Positions 32,680-45,000 of a stretch of 64,000 bases of DNA are shown here, piece after piece. Positions within the stretch are counted from its first letter, which is position 1; every line of letters begins with the position of its first letter. The DNA is from Enoplolaimus lenunculus. Its lineage: Eukaryota > Nematoda > Enoplea > Enoplida > Thoracostomopsidae. The notes under the pieces are model-generated. The model was not told the origin of the DNA and searched no databases. It saw only the letters and a program-made list of their open reading frames with translations. The translations under genes and the position numbers were made by a program. The stretch spans positions 372,001-436,000 of the forward strand of contig JASANG010003752.1 of the NCBI GenBank assembly GCA_030248215.1, given 5' to 3'.

Positions 32680-32779
32680 GAACGTTTATGCTGCTAATAC
32701 GGATCGTTTCAATCGATAATAGCACACATATTCGGTGTAATTATACACGGTATAAATAACCTGAAATTACATAAATATT

Positions 32780-32970
32780 GGTCAATGTTACTTTAAAGGG
32801 GGTAACAGTAGATTAAGCGTATTCCTAAACCTAAGCCTAAGCGTTGCGAAAATGTGTTCCTAAGCCTAAGCTTAAGCCTAAGCCTAAGCAAAAAATGTAA
32901 CCTAGAATTTAAACCTACTCTTTTATAAACCCACCAGAAAGCTGGACGCCCCTTAAAGTGAACATGGGCC
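32780..32970. repeat. TTAGGC-bearing MITE, family B, copy 3
   Basis: It starts GGTCAATGTTACTTTAAAGG and ends GCCCCTTAAAGTGAACATGG plus GCC. Flanks TAAATATT and TAAATATA match at 7 of 8. It lies about 100 bp upstream of the exonuclease start codon, so it could form part of that gene's promoter or 5' UTR (inference). Confidence 0.82.
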
Positions 32971-33222
32971 TAAATATACATTTTGTTTGCATCATAACGA
33001 TTTTAGCAGAATTTCAAACAGCTCAAGACAATAATTTGATGCCTGACGCATAGTCTTAAATTTTTTCAAAACATAACAAAAAATGAACTCAATGGAACTA
33101 AAAAGATTACATTTATCTGTTTCAATATCATAACTAGCTCATCTTTTACGTTAAAACAATTTAAATGCTTGCTAAAGGCGATCAAATACCGTCTAGGAAA
33201 CAAATTTCAAACAGGGCACATA

Positions 33223-33657
33223 CTGCAGTGACCCGAATGAAAGAGCGAATGAATAATATCAATACCGCCTCTTCCAAGTGTGCCCCCGCGCATTCGGTTC
33301 CGGACTATTTTTAAACCCAGCTTCAGTTGTTTGGACCACACAGTACATAAGTACAAGTGTCAGTTATGTTTTGACTTCAGAAACACACTTTTAAGACTTG
33401 AATATGCTACCATAGCTATAGGTAACAATTAACATTATACTTTGAGCAATGAATCAAATTCCGTACTGAACTTAATTTTGTCCAGATGCATTTACGCAAT
33501 CCAATTGGGGTAATTGACGTTTATGAATTAACAAGTAATTGCGAACCTTATTGATTTACAGATTCTAAGTAGTGAAATACCCTTCTATCGATTCAGTGTC
33601 AAAATAGGGACCCTGGACTCTTTTATCACATTCACCTCTTATATTCGAGTAAGCACA
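33223..33657 (+). repeat. Mariner-like MITE, diverged copy 2
   Basis: It starts CTGCAGTGACCCGAATGA after TA and keeps interior words such as ATTGACGTTTATGAATTA and AATAGGGACCCTGGACTC. It is more diverged than the copies at 21.6, 42.7 and 58.7 kb. Confidence 0.6.
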
Positions 33658-33745
33658 ACATTTGCATGTTTATTATTCCTAACTCCAGTCCACAAGTCCC
33701 GAATTTTCCTGATTAATATAAACAGGAGTGCTTGATACAGTAGTT

Positions 33746-33998
33746 TGCAACTCTTGAGGTTCCGCATGGTATAAAATGTACCCGACACGGGTTGTATTTA
33801 TCGACCCCCTTTACTTAGAGGGGGCACCACCTGTACCAGCAATGCCACTGTATGAATCCGGCACTAAAATACTCCACTTATACTTTATTTTAGGGTTATT
33901 GCATGTGACAACAACCCCCTCTATATAAGGGTGAAGGTCGGCTAAAACCGCAACGCCCGATGGTACATTATGTACCATGAGGAACGCCAAGAGTTGCA
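33746..33998. repeat. Single-copy MITE with 38-bp inverted ends
   Basis: TGCAACTCTTGAGGTTCC and CATGGTATAAAATGTACC at the left are mirrored by GGTACATTATGTACCATG and GGAACGCCAAGAGTTGCA at the right. The 180-bp interior has CCCCCTTTACTTAGAGGGGG and ACCCCCTCTATATAAGGGTG. I saw no other copy in the window. Confidence 0.7.
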
Positions 33999-34232
33999 TA
34001 CTCTTGTATCTCATGCACTCTTAATGTAAACTATAACGGAAGAAGATTCGAAGTTACAGTTTCAATTCAACCATGGTTAGACGGCCTTTATGTTAAATTA
34101 TTGTTGTTCAAAATTCAATATAAACATAACAAATTTATTTAACCACAAAACGAATACTGTTTTATTTAATGTACAAATGCATAGAACATACCCAATAAAC
34201 ACGCGATATTCTAACGATAGTTGCTAACGGTC

Positions 34233-34396
34233 ATGGGCATAGCCAGGATTTCTGAAAGGATAGGTTATATTCTGTAAAATTTTCACTAGGAAGTTTCTTG
34301 TGTTGCAAACTGAAACAGTATTTAGAAACTCCTGTACAAAAATTCCAAAGAGATTTGACCCCTGAAACCACCACCCCTGGCTACGCCCTTCATGAG
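34233..34396. repeat. GCATAGCCAGGATTTC-end foldback MITE
   Basis: ATGGGCATAGCCAGGATTTC at the left pairs with CCCCTGGCTACGCCCTTCAT at the right across about 165 bp. Partial relatives lie at 20,990, 29,248 and 37,204. Confidence 0.6.
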
Positions 34397-34994
34397 GCTT
34401 GAGTTTTCGAACACCAAAAATGACAAAATTAAAAATTTCAGGCCATAATCAGCAGATAGTACACGCGTATCAGAATGGCTTTTACGCAAAAAACAACACC
34501 TTGGCCAAATTTTTGATTACTATTTAAAGATACTAAAGTGAAAATTCTTCTATTAACCTTTTCTCACAGGAATATTTTAAATTTCATCAGAATGAAATTT
34601 CAAGCAAATATTCCAAAGCCCATACATCTAAGCATGTCTAAGCAAAATACATACATAGAACATTCGCGCTTCTAAGGTACTCAGAATTAAGGTAAACTCG
34701 GCATTTCTTAACGTGACTTAAACAAATACTTGCGCATATATATATAAATATATATCATAGTATCAGAAAATGAAAAGCTTTCAGATAACGATGAACAGCC
34801 CATGTACCTACGCTTTCGCAACAGTTTTCGAAATTTCCTAGATTTTGGCTTAACTTAGGCCTAATCTAATTTAGAGGTAAGTGTATAATAAACCATCAGT
34901 TTGGCTGTATAATTTCGTTGCCAGACGTAATTTTAAAAATCCATGCAATAAATGACTATTGACGAACCGAACCTAAAACTTAAGTAACACAACA

Positions 34995-35166
34995 GGCCAG
35001 TGTTACTTTTAGAGGCATAAACAGTAGATTAAGCGTATTCCTAAGCCTAAGCCTTGCAAAGATGTGTTGCTCAGCCTAAGCCTAAACAAAAAATGTAATC
35101 TAGAATCTAAACCTACACTTTTATAGGCCCACTCAAACCTGGACACCCCTAAAAGTAACATGGGCC
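34995..35166. repeat. TTAGGC-bearing MITE, family B, copy 4 (8-bp duplication)
   Basis: It starts GGCCAGTGTTACTTTTAGAG and ends CACCCCTAAAAGTAACATGG plus GCC. The flank ACACAACA is perfectly duplicated. Confidence 0.85.
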
Positions 35167-35537
35167 ACACAACATTTTAGCATTAACTTCGAGGCATTAA
35201 AAGTACAGAAATTGCAATTAGATCTGAAAAAACCGCTATGCGGACCTGAGGTAGTTTTTTTGCTGAAACTGGGGCTGAAACCCCTTGCACATAGCCATAT
35301 CATGAGGTTACGCTATATTTGTCGTGCGATGCAGACATTTTGCTGAATTTTTATTCATGGTATATAGACTCTTGGGTCATCCGTCATCGCAAAATTACGC
35401 AACAACAAGAATACAGAGTATATATCCGCTCCAGAAATTTTTGAAGGGAAAAGAAAACATTACTTTCAGCAGGCTTTGGAACAACCTTACAGATTCTATT
35501 GGTCAAAATATTTTCGATATGAAGTTATACCCTTCCG

Positions 35538-35750
35538 GGCCCATGTATAGAAAGGGCCAGATCGTTTTCCGGTGGGATTGTAATAGAGGGATTTTAAGCT
35601 TTTGAGTAACTTTTTTGCTTATGTTTAGGCTTAGGCTTAGGCTCGTCCTTACGCTTAGGCTTACGATTAGGCTTAAGAATAAGCTCATCGTTAAGCTTAG
35701 GCTTAACAATAGCTTGTACTACTGTTCCGGCCCTGTTATACACATGGACC
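35538..35750. repeat. TTAGGC-bearing MITE, family A, copy 8
   Basis: It starts GGCCCATGTATAGAAAGGGC and ends GGCCCTGTTATACACATGGA plus CC. Flanks CCCTTCCG and TCCTTCCG match at 7 of 8. The interior has about nine TTAGGC-like hexamers. It lies downstream of the Shroom poly(A) candidate. Confidence 0.8.
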
Positions 35751-35878
35751 TCCTTCCGATTTGAAATACTGGCTACGCACCTGGTTGTCACTGATGGTCG
35801 GACGACTTGCAAATACTCCAGATGGCAACGAACAACACTGAATGTCATCATAAAGTATAGCGCAACCCTAACCGTGTA

Positions 35879-35884
35879 TTTATT
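35879..35884 (-). terminator. Candidate poly(A) signal for Shroom
   Basis: AATAAA on the minus strand, 213 nt after the Shroom stop codon. It is the nearest canonical hexamer I found. Confidence 0.45.
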
Positions 35885-35938
35885 ACAACACATTCAATTG
35901 GTCAAAATTCTTTCTAGATTAATACGAAACATGTGTTC

Positions 35939-36085
35939 ACTGGCGGATCCATCGGGCACGCACCCAAGCCATATCCCCCAAACAGGAATCAAAACCAAAA
36001 CTTTGTATTAAGATTTAGTTAAAAAAATTGCGTTCAGCTTATCGTACGGCTCAACTTTCAAAAATTTCTCGATCCGTCACTGGAT
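35939..36085. repeat. GTGGCGGATCC-end MITE in the Shroom 3' UTR
   Basis: TCACTGGCGGATCCATCGGG at the left pairs with CGATCCGTCACTGGA at the right. It sits 12 bp beyond the Shroom stop codon, so it supplies most of the 3' UTR before the poly(A) candidate. Relatives lie at 50,209 and, as fragments, at 44,572, 49,752, 53,515 and 54,358. Confidence 0.6.
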
Positions 36086-36096
36086 TGTGTTCGATT

Positions 36097-39000
36097 TCAC
36101 GAGCACCGTAGCGCTTTGATGCGTTCTTCGCCCAGCCGAATTTTATCTTCAATCCGTCCCGTATCAATTAAACAGTGTTCTCGGCTTTGCATATAATCAC
36201 AGTACGCAATCATTTCGTCTTTGCCCAGTCGTTCGCTTAAAAACGAAATCACAGCTTTCGATTTGGCTTCAATTGCTATTTTTAGTCGTTGTGCGTCGTC
36301 CATTTCTGCGCGTAGACGCGCTCGACGTTGCAATTGAATAGTCTGAAACAACAAAATACAGTGATTTTAAGTTTAACAACTTGTCTACGAATAACTTGTC
36401 TACGAATAAATAAGAGCAATAACAGTGAGCGGGGTACTAGGATGATATTTTCGGTCCACCCAAATCTTAGCCTCCAAGGAAATCGGATGGATACCATACC
36501 GACCCGACTGACAGAAAACTATTATTTTGTATTTGACAACGTGCATGGGTCAGAAACGTAGTCAGGTGAAACCAACGAAGCCACGACCGTCTTCAACGAC
36601 TTTGACAAATAATAACTAAATGCCGACTGAGACAAAAACTCAGAAACAAAACGATATTCACTTAAGTAATGGGTGTGGCTCATTTTAAGCCAAAATCCTA
36701 CACCGATTAATAACGAACTCGACATAGCAAATTCGAGCAAAACATCAACAAACACTTACCTTTTCTTTGTCATCGTGATCACTGTTGGTCCGCAACGATT
36801 CAATTCGTTGTTCGATCCGCTCCAGTTGTCCTGTTAACCGCAACTGGAGACAAACAATCCGGCCAGCTTCTTCAACATGACGCCGAATCCGTGATATTTC
36901 AATTGGACTAAGGCGTGGAGCGGACGCAAAGGATGATGCGACATTACTTGAGTGATGCTTGTTTGACTGGGAACCAACAAAGTCATGTCGAATTTTACTA
37001 TTTTTATCGGCACATCGTTCGTCAATCCGGTCAAAAAATTCATTACCAGCGTGTTCAATTTTGGCAAGTTTTTGAGTCAATTTTGACCGCTGTTGCTCGT
37101 ACGAATGGAGTCGTTGCATAATTGTGTCGATCGCTTCTTCGACCTGATAAAAATTACAAAACAACAGATGTTTGCAACTCCCAACGCAATCGGATTACTT
37201 TCAGTGGCGTAGCCATGATTTCAGCTCGGGACGGTACAATCTTGCGTAAAAGAAATTTTTTTGACCGTTAAAATGTAGAAAGATATTCTCAGAGGCTGTT
37301 AACAATGCTTTCCCTAATGTCTGGCTAAAAGTTTCAAGAGGGGATATGCCACCCACTATCCCTCCGATTGTGTACACCACCGGCACTGTTCATACTGCTC
37401 AAGGGTTTGTTTCTTGGACTGTATTATCTCGCAGTTAAGGGCCTTGTTCTGTTTTCTTATCTTTTGGAAGACATATTTCCCTAACCATCCTGTATACCAC
37501 TCTGCTTATACATGAATTAAACTAAAATAGCAATGCGATCATAAGTGACACACTTTGTTTTTAGTAATGTTTTAGACGTCCTATTTTGATTTATACCGGC
37601 CATATTTACGGGGAGGGGTTGTTTTGAGGTATATACAAAATGATATACGGAAAATCTATACCCCAGAAAGTTTTTGTAAATATGAGCAAAACATGCACTT
37701 TTAATGTCTCTAAATAGAGGTATCGCAAAGCTTATCGCCCGCAAACTGTATTTTTGTGTTTTTGTTGGAGTTATACTTTCCAGATATGAAATCGTGACTA
37801 TGCCACTTGAGTCGCTGAGTTATAACCATGTAGCATTAATGACAGATTGGGAACACGAATTTGTCTGCTAATAATTTAGCTTTCAACAAGCGTATGTCGC
37901 CTAGCAATCGCCTGTCGTATAAGTGGCACGTTTCCATTACATTTTATCATTCAATCAAACTTTTTGTAGATAATCAAAATGCTAAAAATTAGTTAAGAGA
38001 ACTTCTATACTTTACTGCGCTGGACGCCGCTGAGTGCAGCCACACGCCGCTCTGCGTTGCTAATAAAAATATAGGCCAAATCTATTTGACTGCGTCCGGC
38101 GGCGCGCGGCGACTATAATGCAACGTTAACGCACAACAATAATTTACTTCTTCGAATACAATATTAAACTAAAATAGTTTCAAAATACCTTTTGTGTTTC
38201 CAAGTGTTTCGGATCCATTATTTCTTCCATAACCAAACTTTTAGCGTCGCCACTGGTGTGATCTGGAGTTGCAGGCACTGGTGGCACGGCGACTTTGTTT
38301 GCCAGCGACATGGGCAGCTGTGAATCGCCATCGATAGCGCATTTTTCAGCGTTGCGCTCGATTTTTGATTTAAGCTGTTCAACTGGCGACCTTTAATATG
38401 TTTGCACGACGCCGTATTTACATGTGCAAGTTTCTGCAGCGTGCACTTGTAGCTACACGTTGCAGCTGTAGATTTTGCGAAACGGTTTTCGAATAAAACA
38501 TGCAGGTGCAACTTGCAGCTACAAGTTATCGCTGCGAAAATTTGCACGTTCAACTTGAAGTATTAAAATTGGCACGTTCAAATTGCAACTGCATGCTCTT
38601 GCAGCAAAAACTAGCACGTGTGAATGGGGCTTAATATTGGCGTTTGTATCATCACATAAATCATGCTTTATTAAATTCTTTGCCCTGTGCTAAAAAGACT
38701 AAAAGTATATACTTTTATGTGCAAACGCGGGCTAGGCGTAGACTAAGCGAAACATCCGGAAATATCCGTTTCAAGTTGAAGCTAAACTTTAGTTGGTCGC
38801 AGGGTGTGAACGGATAATAAAAATAACCGAAACGAACAGTTTGAAATATGTTTTGATTTTTTTCCAATACAATCGGGGTATGGAAATATTCACCAGCAGT
38901 TCTTACATTTTATAGACATAATACCGCATGCACCCAAAGTTTTTTGAAACTTCGAATGAATTTGGCCGTTTTTGTTTAAAATCGAACAATCAATTGCAGC

Positions 39001-42000
39001 ATATCTGAATTGAAACACTGCCGCTCGCATTAAATCGTCAAAAAGTTTTTCAAACATTTAAATTTTGGTATAACTTATGTCAAATTAGCGTTACGCCTAA
39101 GCTTGAACCTAAGTTTAAGCTCTTGTGGGAAACTGTGTACCAGGGTCTAGACTACGATCACAAAAAGGTTGGACAGCAACCGAAATAACAAAGCAAATAA
39201 ACTTACTTCCAACCTTTTCTTTTATCTTCATGTAATGCGTCAACGTTGAAATCAGTACAGGCAACTTTGTGCTTGTTATCATGTACCGCGTGTTGATGTT
39301 CTGAAGCCGCCTTCTGATATTCGCTCGCTTCCGCCGCATTACTCAAAAAACTGTTTCGTTTACCCGATCGCGTTCCTTCTTTATTATTATATTTACCATT
39401 ATTTTTCAATCGTATTTCATGAACAGCAACATGATACCCTTCGTTAACAACGGCGTTACCTTCAATCATCCGTTCATTTGCCGTCAATGAATCAGAGTTT
39501 CGCGTCCCAGCCCGAATGTCCGAGTACGCTTTTGAGTCATGTTGAAAAAATTTGAGCAAATCAGGTTTTGACACAGTAGATGTAGGTGATTTTGATGACG
39601 AGTGTTCAGGCGTTGTTGTCATTGATGCCAAGGAAGACGTCGAAGACAAACTGGTTGAATTTGAATTTTCAGCGGATACCCGAGAAACTTCCTGCCGGTC
39701 GGACAGCGGCGATAAGCTGAGTTGTTTAATACTGAGCTGGGCATTATACAGCGACGTATCTGCAATAGTCCATTGTTTGAAAATCAATTTTATTTATATA
39801 AGTATACGTTATCGTAGGTCAAACTGCTATTCAGACCAATTACTAATTAACCTGGGTCCATGCACTGTTCAGTGCAATAATAGTTCGTCGATCAGAAAGC
39901 GGATGTTTTTGAAAAGGAAATTTTATGCACATGGCATACGTCAAAGCGGTATAAAGACCAATCGCATTGCTATACTAGAAATCAAGTTGTTAACAGTTTC
40001 TCAATACTTTATCGTTAACTCACGCTGATACAGCCACTTTACTGTGTTCTTATGTATTTCATTCGTATTACCTGTTACTAAAGTTCTACATTAAACCTTA
40101 ACCCGAGTTCGTTATTGTCAGCGAGTTCCACGAGCTTCAAGATATTAAATCGGAGACTCGAATTCCTTGCTACGGCTGGATATTTTCCTAGTTTACATTC
40201 TCTATAATTTAGTAAGATACGACAACATGGTGCTTTTCTGTTACTGCAAAAAAAATATGGTTTGAATCCAATTTAGCTTGATATTAAACGGCTCTTGACC
40301 ACTTCACGTCACGTTTAATATTTCTGATAATAGCGGAACAGCTTACAAAACTAAAACAGCTTACAAAACTAACCTCATTTTAAGTTTTAAATCAATTCGT
40401 TTTAAACGCATGACATTTTAACCTACCGATACGAAATCTACCAATGTGTTGATAACTGGAAAATTCCGTGCGACAGTACGAAAAATTAATAATCAGTTAA
40501 AGGTTCTTGTACATTTTCCCTAATACAATTAGGCTTATAAAACTGGCTTACGTATGCCTATGCCTTTACTTGAAAGTTTGCCTTCGCCTAAACCTAAGAC
40601 TTCATTTTAAATATGACGAAATTGTACAAGAACCCGATTTATCAATTGAAAATAGTTTACCAGTATTCTCGACAGTATCAGCGTCGCTATACTCGGCGTC
40701 AATCCGACCACTTTCTGGCAACAAATCAGGTTTCGGATTGCTGGAAACACCGGCAATCGCCGTTGCAGAGGGCAGCTGGATGTGCCGACCTCCTATCCGA
40801 AACGAATCAGTAGGGCTTGGCTCTGACGATTGAGGTGATAGCGAATTGCTTGAACTGGAACTGACATCTTCGAAAGCGTCTGTCTTGGTGCAAGATTGCC
40901 GAAATGGTGTTACATGCGCGATACGACTATTCTGATTGTATCCTTGAGTCATCTTGTGAAATGCAAAATTGTCGCTGACACTAGACGGTGCTGCTGATGA
41001 TATGTTCAACTGAGTTTCTAAATTTTCACAACCAATCATTGAATTTGTTTCGCCAATTAAATTATCAAAAGTTTTCCAATTCATACTTCCTAGTGAGCCG
41101 TTATTAGTGTTATTTTCGGGCTTCGAAGACGTTTTCCACGTTGTAGAATCAATATTATAATTGTCAGGTGGCGTGTTCAGTTGGCGAACATTTGAAAAGA
41201 TCACATTTGACGCGTTGAATCCTACGTCACGCTTGCGCCATTGACTCGGACATACGGCAGCAACTCCACTGGTACGTTTAGGAGCAACGTGGTCGCTTGA
41301 ACTTTGTTGAAGCATCGCTAGCGTCGCATTAGTCGACTGTGGTTGGCTTGAATTTATTTCAGTGTTTAGTTTGCTTGAATAGTTACTAGAAATAAAACAA
41401 ATAAAGTTTAAAATTTCACGTGGTTAACAATACAATGCTTTATATTTGAAGACTAAAACAATGATGCGTCCTAATTTTCCTGGCTGTTCCTGGTTTGTTT
41501 GAATTAATCACAGGCAATAAAATTTTTCAAATTAAACTTGGCCAAAGCCAACGCTAGTATATTAATTTGGCAATTAAAATTGTTCTGCAAGCTGTATTAA
41601 TGAATGACGTGCACATAAAAGTTGCGTTAATCTAATGAGGATAAAGGTTGCGTTACGTATTACACGTCCGGTGTATCGCGATTATACAAAGGTACTTTCA
41701 ATTGCCGGTCAGCGAGGCGTGTGGCATTATATGTAGTACGAAAGTGATTTCACTGGGCCGCATGTTAATTATACCACAGCCTCAAGTACTACCATGGACT
41801 TAGCCATGATGTTACTTTGCACGCCCGTAGCCAGCTCACCGTGCTAGGGGGGGCTTAAAAATTTCAGGAGGCGTATTCAAGGGTTTTCAATGAGTTATAA
41901 GCAAGGTTGCAGAATTCATCGGTTCGAAAATGTTAGAAGACCTATTGCCAACTGGTGATAGGTGCTGGACGCATTTTAGAATACGAGCCAAAGTTGTAGG

Positions 42001-45000
42001 AAAATAAGTCGCAATATTAACCATTAAATACTCTAGTAAAGCAAGAACGCTGGTGAAAGATGAAACTACGCAACTGCTGCGTTCAAGTAATATGTTCACA
42101 TAATAGAAACGGAATTTTATCAATCATATTTTTCAAAGAAAGTTCGTATTTTAATCAGTGGTGCAGTTCAATCAGAAATCGATTATTTTAAATTTGAAAA
42201 TTTAATATTAAAATAAAGGCGATTTTGAGAAATACACAAAAAATTTTCGATGTCAAATATTACGAAATTTTAACAAACGAATACGCAACGAATGTAGAGC
42301 ACATATGAGTGAAAACGTTATAAACATCAACCTTAGCAGTCAGGGACGTTGGTCAGGATTTCGTTTGGCGACGGTATAATCTTACTTTTGGACGCTGGAA
42401 CCCAGCAGGTTATTCTGTCTATAAAAGTGCCTTTCTTTGACTGTTTTGAAATTTCGAGTAAAAATATATTCCCTATGTTCTCCATTGCGCATACGCCGCC
42501 ACTTTAACGTAGTACAAAATGTATCAAAATTTGCGACAGATCAAAACAATCATCATTCATAATAATTAATCTCAAAAATTAAAATTCTATTTCTAAATTT
42601 TAAGCGACAGAAATTCCTTCGAGCGATATGTATTTTAAAATATTCTAACTCTTAGAAGGTTTCAAAAACATAGTCAAACAGTTGACAGGGGGGGCGCAAC
42701 GTTTACCCAAACTTCAGTTTTCTGTCGCAACGAGCAAACGCTATAATGTAGTGACCCGAATAAGAGGGGGTAATAAGAGGGGGTCTCCATTTTGAGTCCC
42801 AATCAATAGGAGTCCGTATCCGTAATAAGGTCCGTAAGCGGATAGAGTCTCTAAACTCAAATTAGAGTCCATAAATGTCAACTCTCCCTAATTGTAGCCA
42901 AAAATGACTCCAGGACTAAATAATTTGAATTCGAAACTTTAAAGCGTACTTAAATTTTGAAAGTAAATTCTTAAGTATAACCTTGTATTATCGGTCAAGC
43001 TACTGACACAAGACAAATATACGTTTAATTCAACGGATAATACCGGATATATATCAGTAACGAAGAGTGGCGGAGCGTGGGTTAAAAATAACAGTCCGTA
43101 ACCGAATAACAAAGGTGGTACCCACTGGAAAGGACAAAGAAATATCAGTCCCCCTCTTGTTCGGGTCACTACAGTATATACGTTGAGTTATTTCATGAAT
43201 TATAAATGTTATTAGCTAAGCATAAATGTTAGCCTGGGGCAGTCAAATATATACGACTTAACGAGTTTCAAGTTTGTAACATATGGGAAAGCTTGAGAAA
43301 TCTACTAACTGTGTGGTTTAGGCGAGTCTACAGCTGGTGTTAGGGGCTGTACATCCATTCGAGACGTTTATATTTGAGTGCTTTAATACGGTTTAATAAA
43401 CTTATTAGACAATAAGGTTCTCTTCCAATTGATTTAGGGCATGTTATTTTTGGTTCATTAGCGACTTTAAGTTTTGGTTCTTAGTGACTTTAAGATACTG
43501 AAACACTAGGTGTGGACAGTATAAATCAGGCATGGAAGTGAGGCGTATATGGTTCCGTGGGGCCAATGCTGCGAGGTAGTGTTAGTTGGACGGTCCCATA
43601 AGGAAGGCCGTCTAACTCGGGGCAAACGTTGAGTAAAAATCGGACGATGAATTTGTATCGGTTTTGAAACTGTGAGCTCGAAAGTAAACGGAACCGTTTT
43701 TCGGCAGACGTTTAATAACAACTAAAGCTTTGTTGTTGTCAAAAATTTCTGTCTGCCGCTTGGTAAATTCAGTTTAACACTGTACTGAATAGGCAGAAGT
43801 CACAAAAAGACACATTAATAGCTTAAAAGTATAAAAAATGAACATAAAAAAATTCTCGAAATATTATTTTTTGTTATATAACTCCTATTTTCGTGGAACA
43901 AGTCTGGGAGTTGTTTGGGCACCATTCTCTCGTATTTCGCATAGTGCGGCTAGAAAAAATTCCTCGTGGGGCGAATCGAAAGGCCGCAAAGCCGTCTCCC
44001 TTCGGTCACTGGACTATAAATATTTAAACGATTAACCTAAAATATATTTAGTACCCACGAAGTTTAAAAGACTCTCTGCAATCTCATTTGTTGAACTGTC
44101 ATATTTTCTACTTAAAATCAATGACAAAAATAACTTTAAGCGAAACTTTGTGTGACAAATGACCAAAAAACTCTTATTTTGCGTTATGTCATACTTGTTG
44201 TCCAGCAGTTTAAAAATTGAATATCAAGTTCACTTAAAAAGATTATAATAATTTATAAAGAGTACATAATCAGCTAAAATTATATCACATCCGCTCTGTA
44301 TACGCTCTCAAAACTCTAAAATCACACAGTCAACGGCAACGAAAATTATGCCGAAATAAGAGCACATTTCCGCTCGAACACTGCGTGCAATCTTGCAAAA
44401 AACTCGTTAGCTCATGAGTAAAAATTGTCAAATTGTAAGTCTCTCATAATAATCGTCCTGATGTTCTCGGATCGATCGCGGAAAAAGTAGCAAGAATCCG
44501 AGGCGTAGGACAAGGTAACATACAGAGGGGACGTGTTGCGTTCCGAAATTTATGGAGAAACAACGAAAACAAAGGCGGATCCAAAAAATTCTGACAGGGA
44601 GGGGGAATAGAAAACCTTTTACATGGATAAGAACGAAATTTTAGATCCTAAAAGATCCGAAAAAAATCCGTTTCAAATTTAAATTATATTCTGTCGAACT
44701 GAACTGTCGACTACGCCTCTGGATGCATTCATGATAAAATCAAGTAAACGCAATTTCAATGTTATCGCATTTGAATACTCGGAACAAAGACTAAAAAACC
44801 GCGTCGTAATAATAAATTGAAGAAAATGCGAAAAAAAGTGAAACATATTGTAACAATAACTACTTAGAAATATAGATATTTCCTCATCAAATTGCAACTG
44901 AATCGGTAACATGTCGCGTTCAAATTTAGTATATTCTCAAAAATATTCGTTCTCGCTAAATTTCACCAAGATTTTGTGCATAAGGTCGTATATGCGGTAC

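Noticed and set aside
43506-43721. Possible exon with CPELDGLPYGTV resembling a sushi-domain start
   Set aside because: Only one short frame fits, without a matching donor and without the further cysteines of the domain. It is kept only as an unassigned island.
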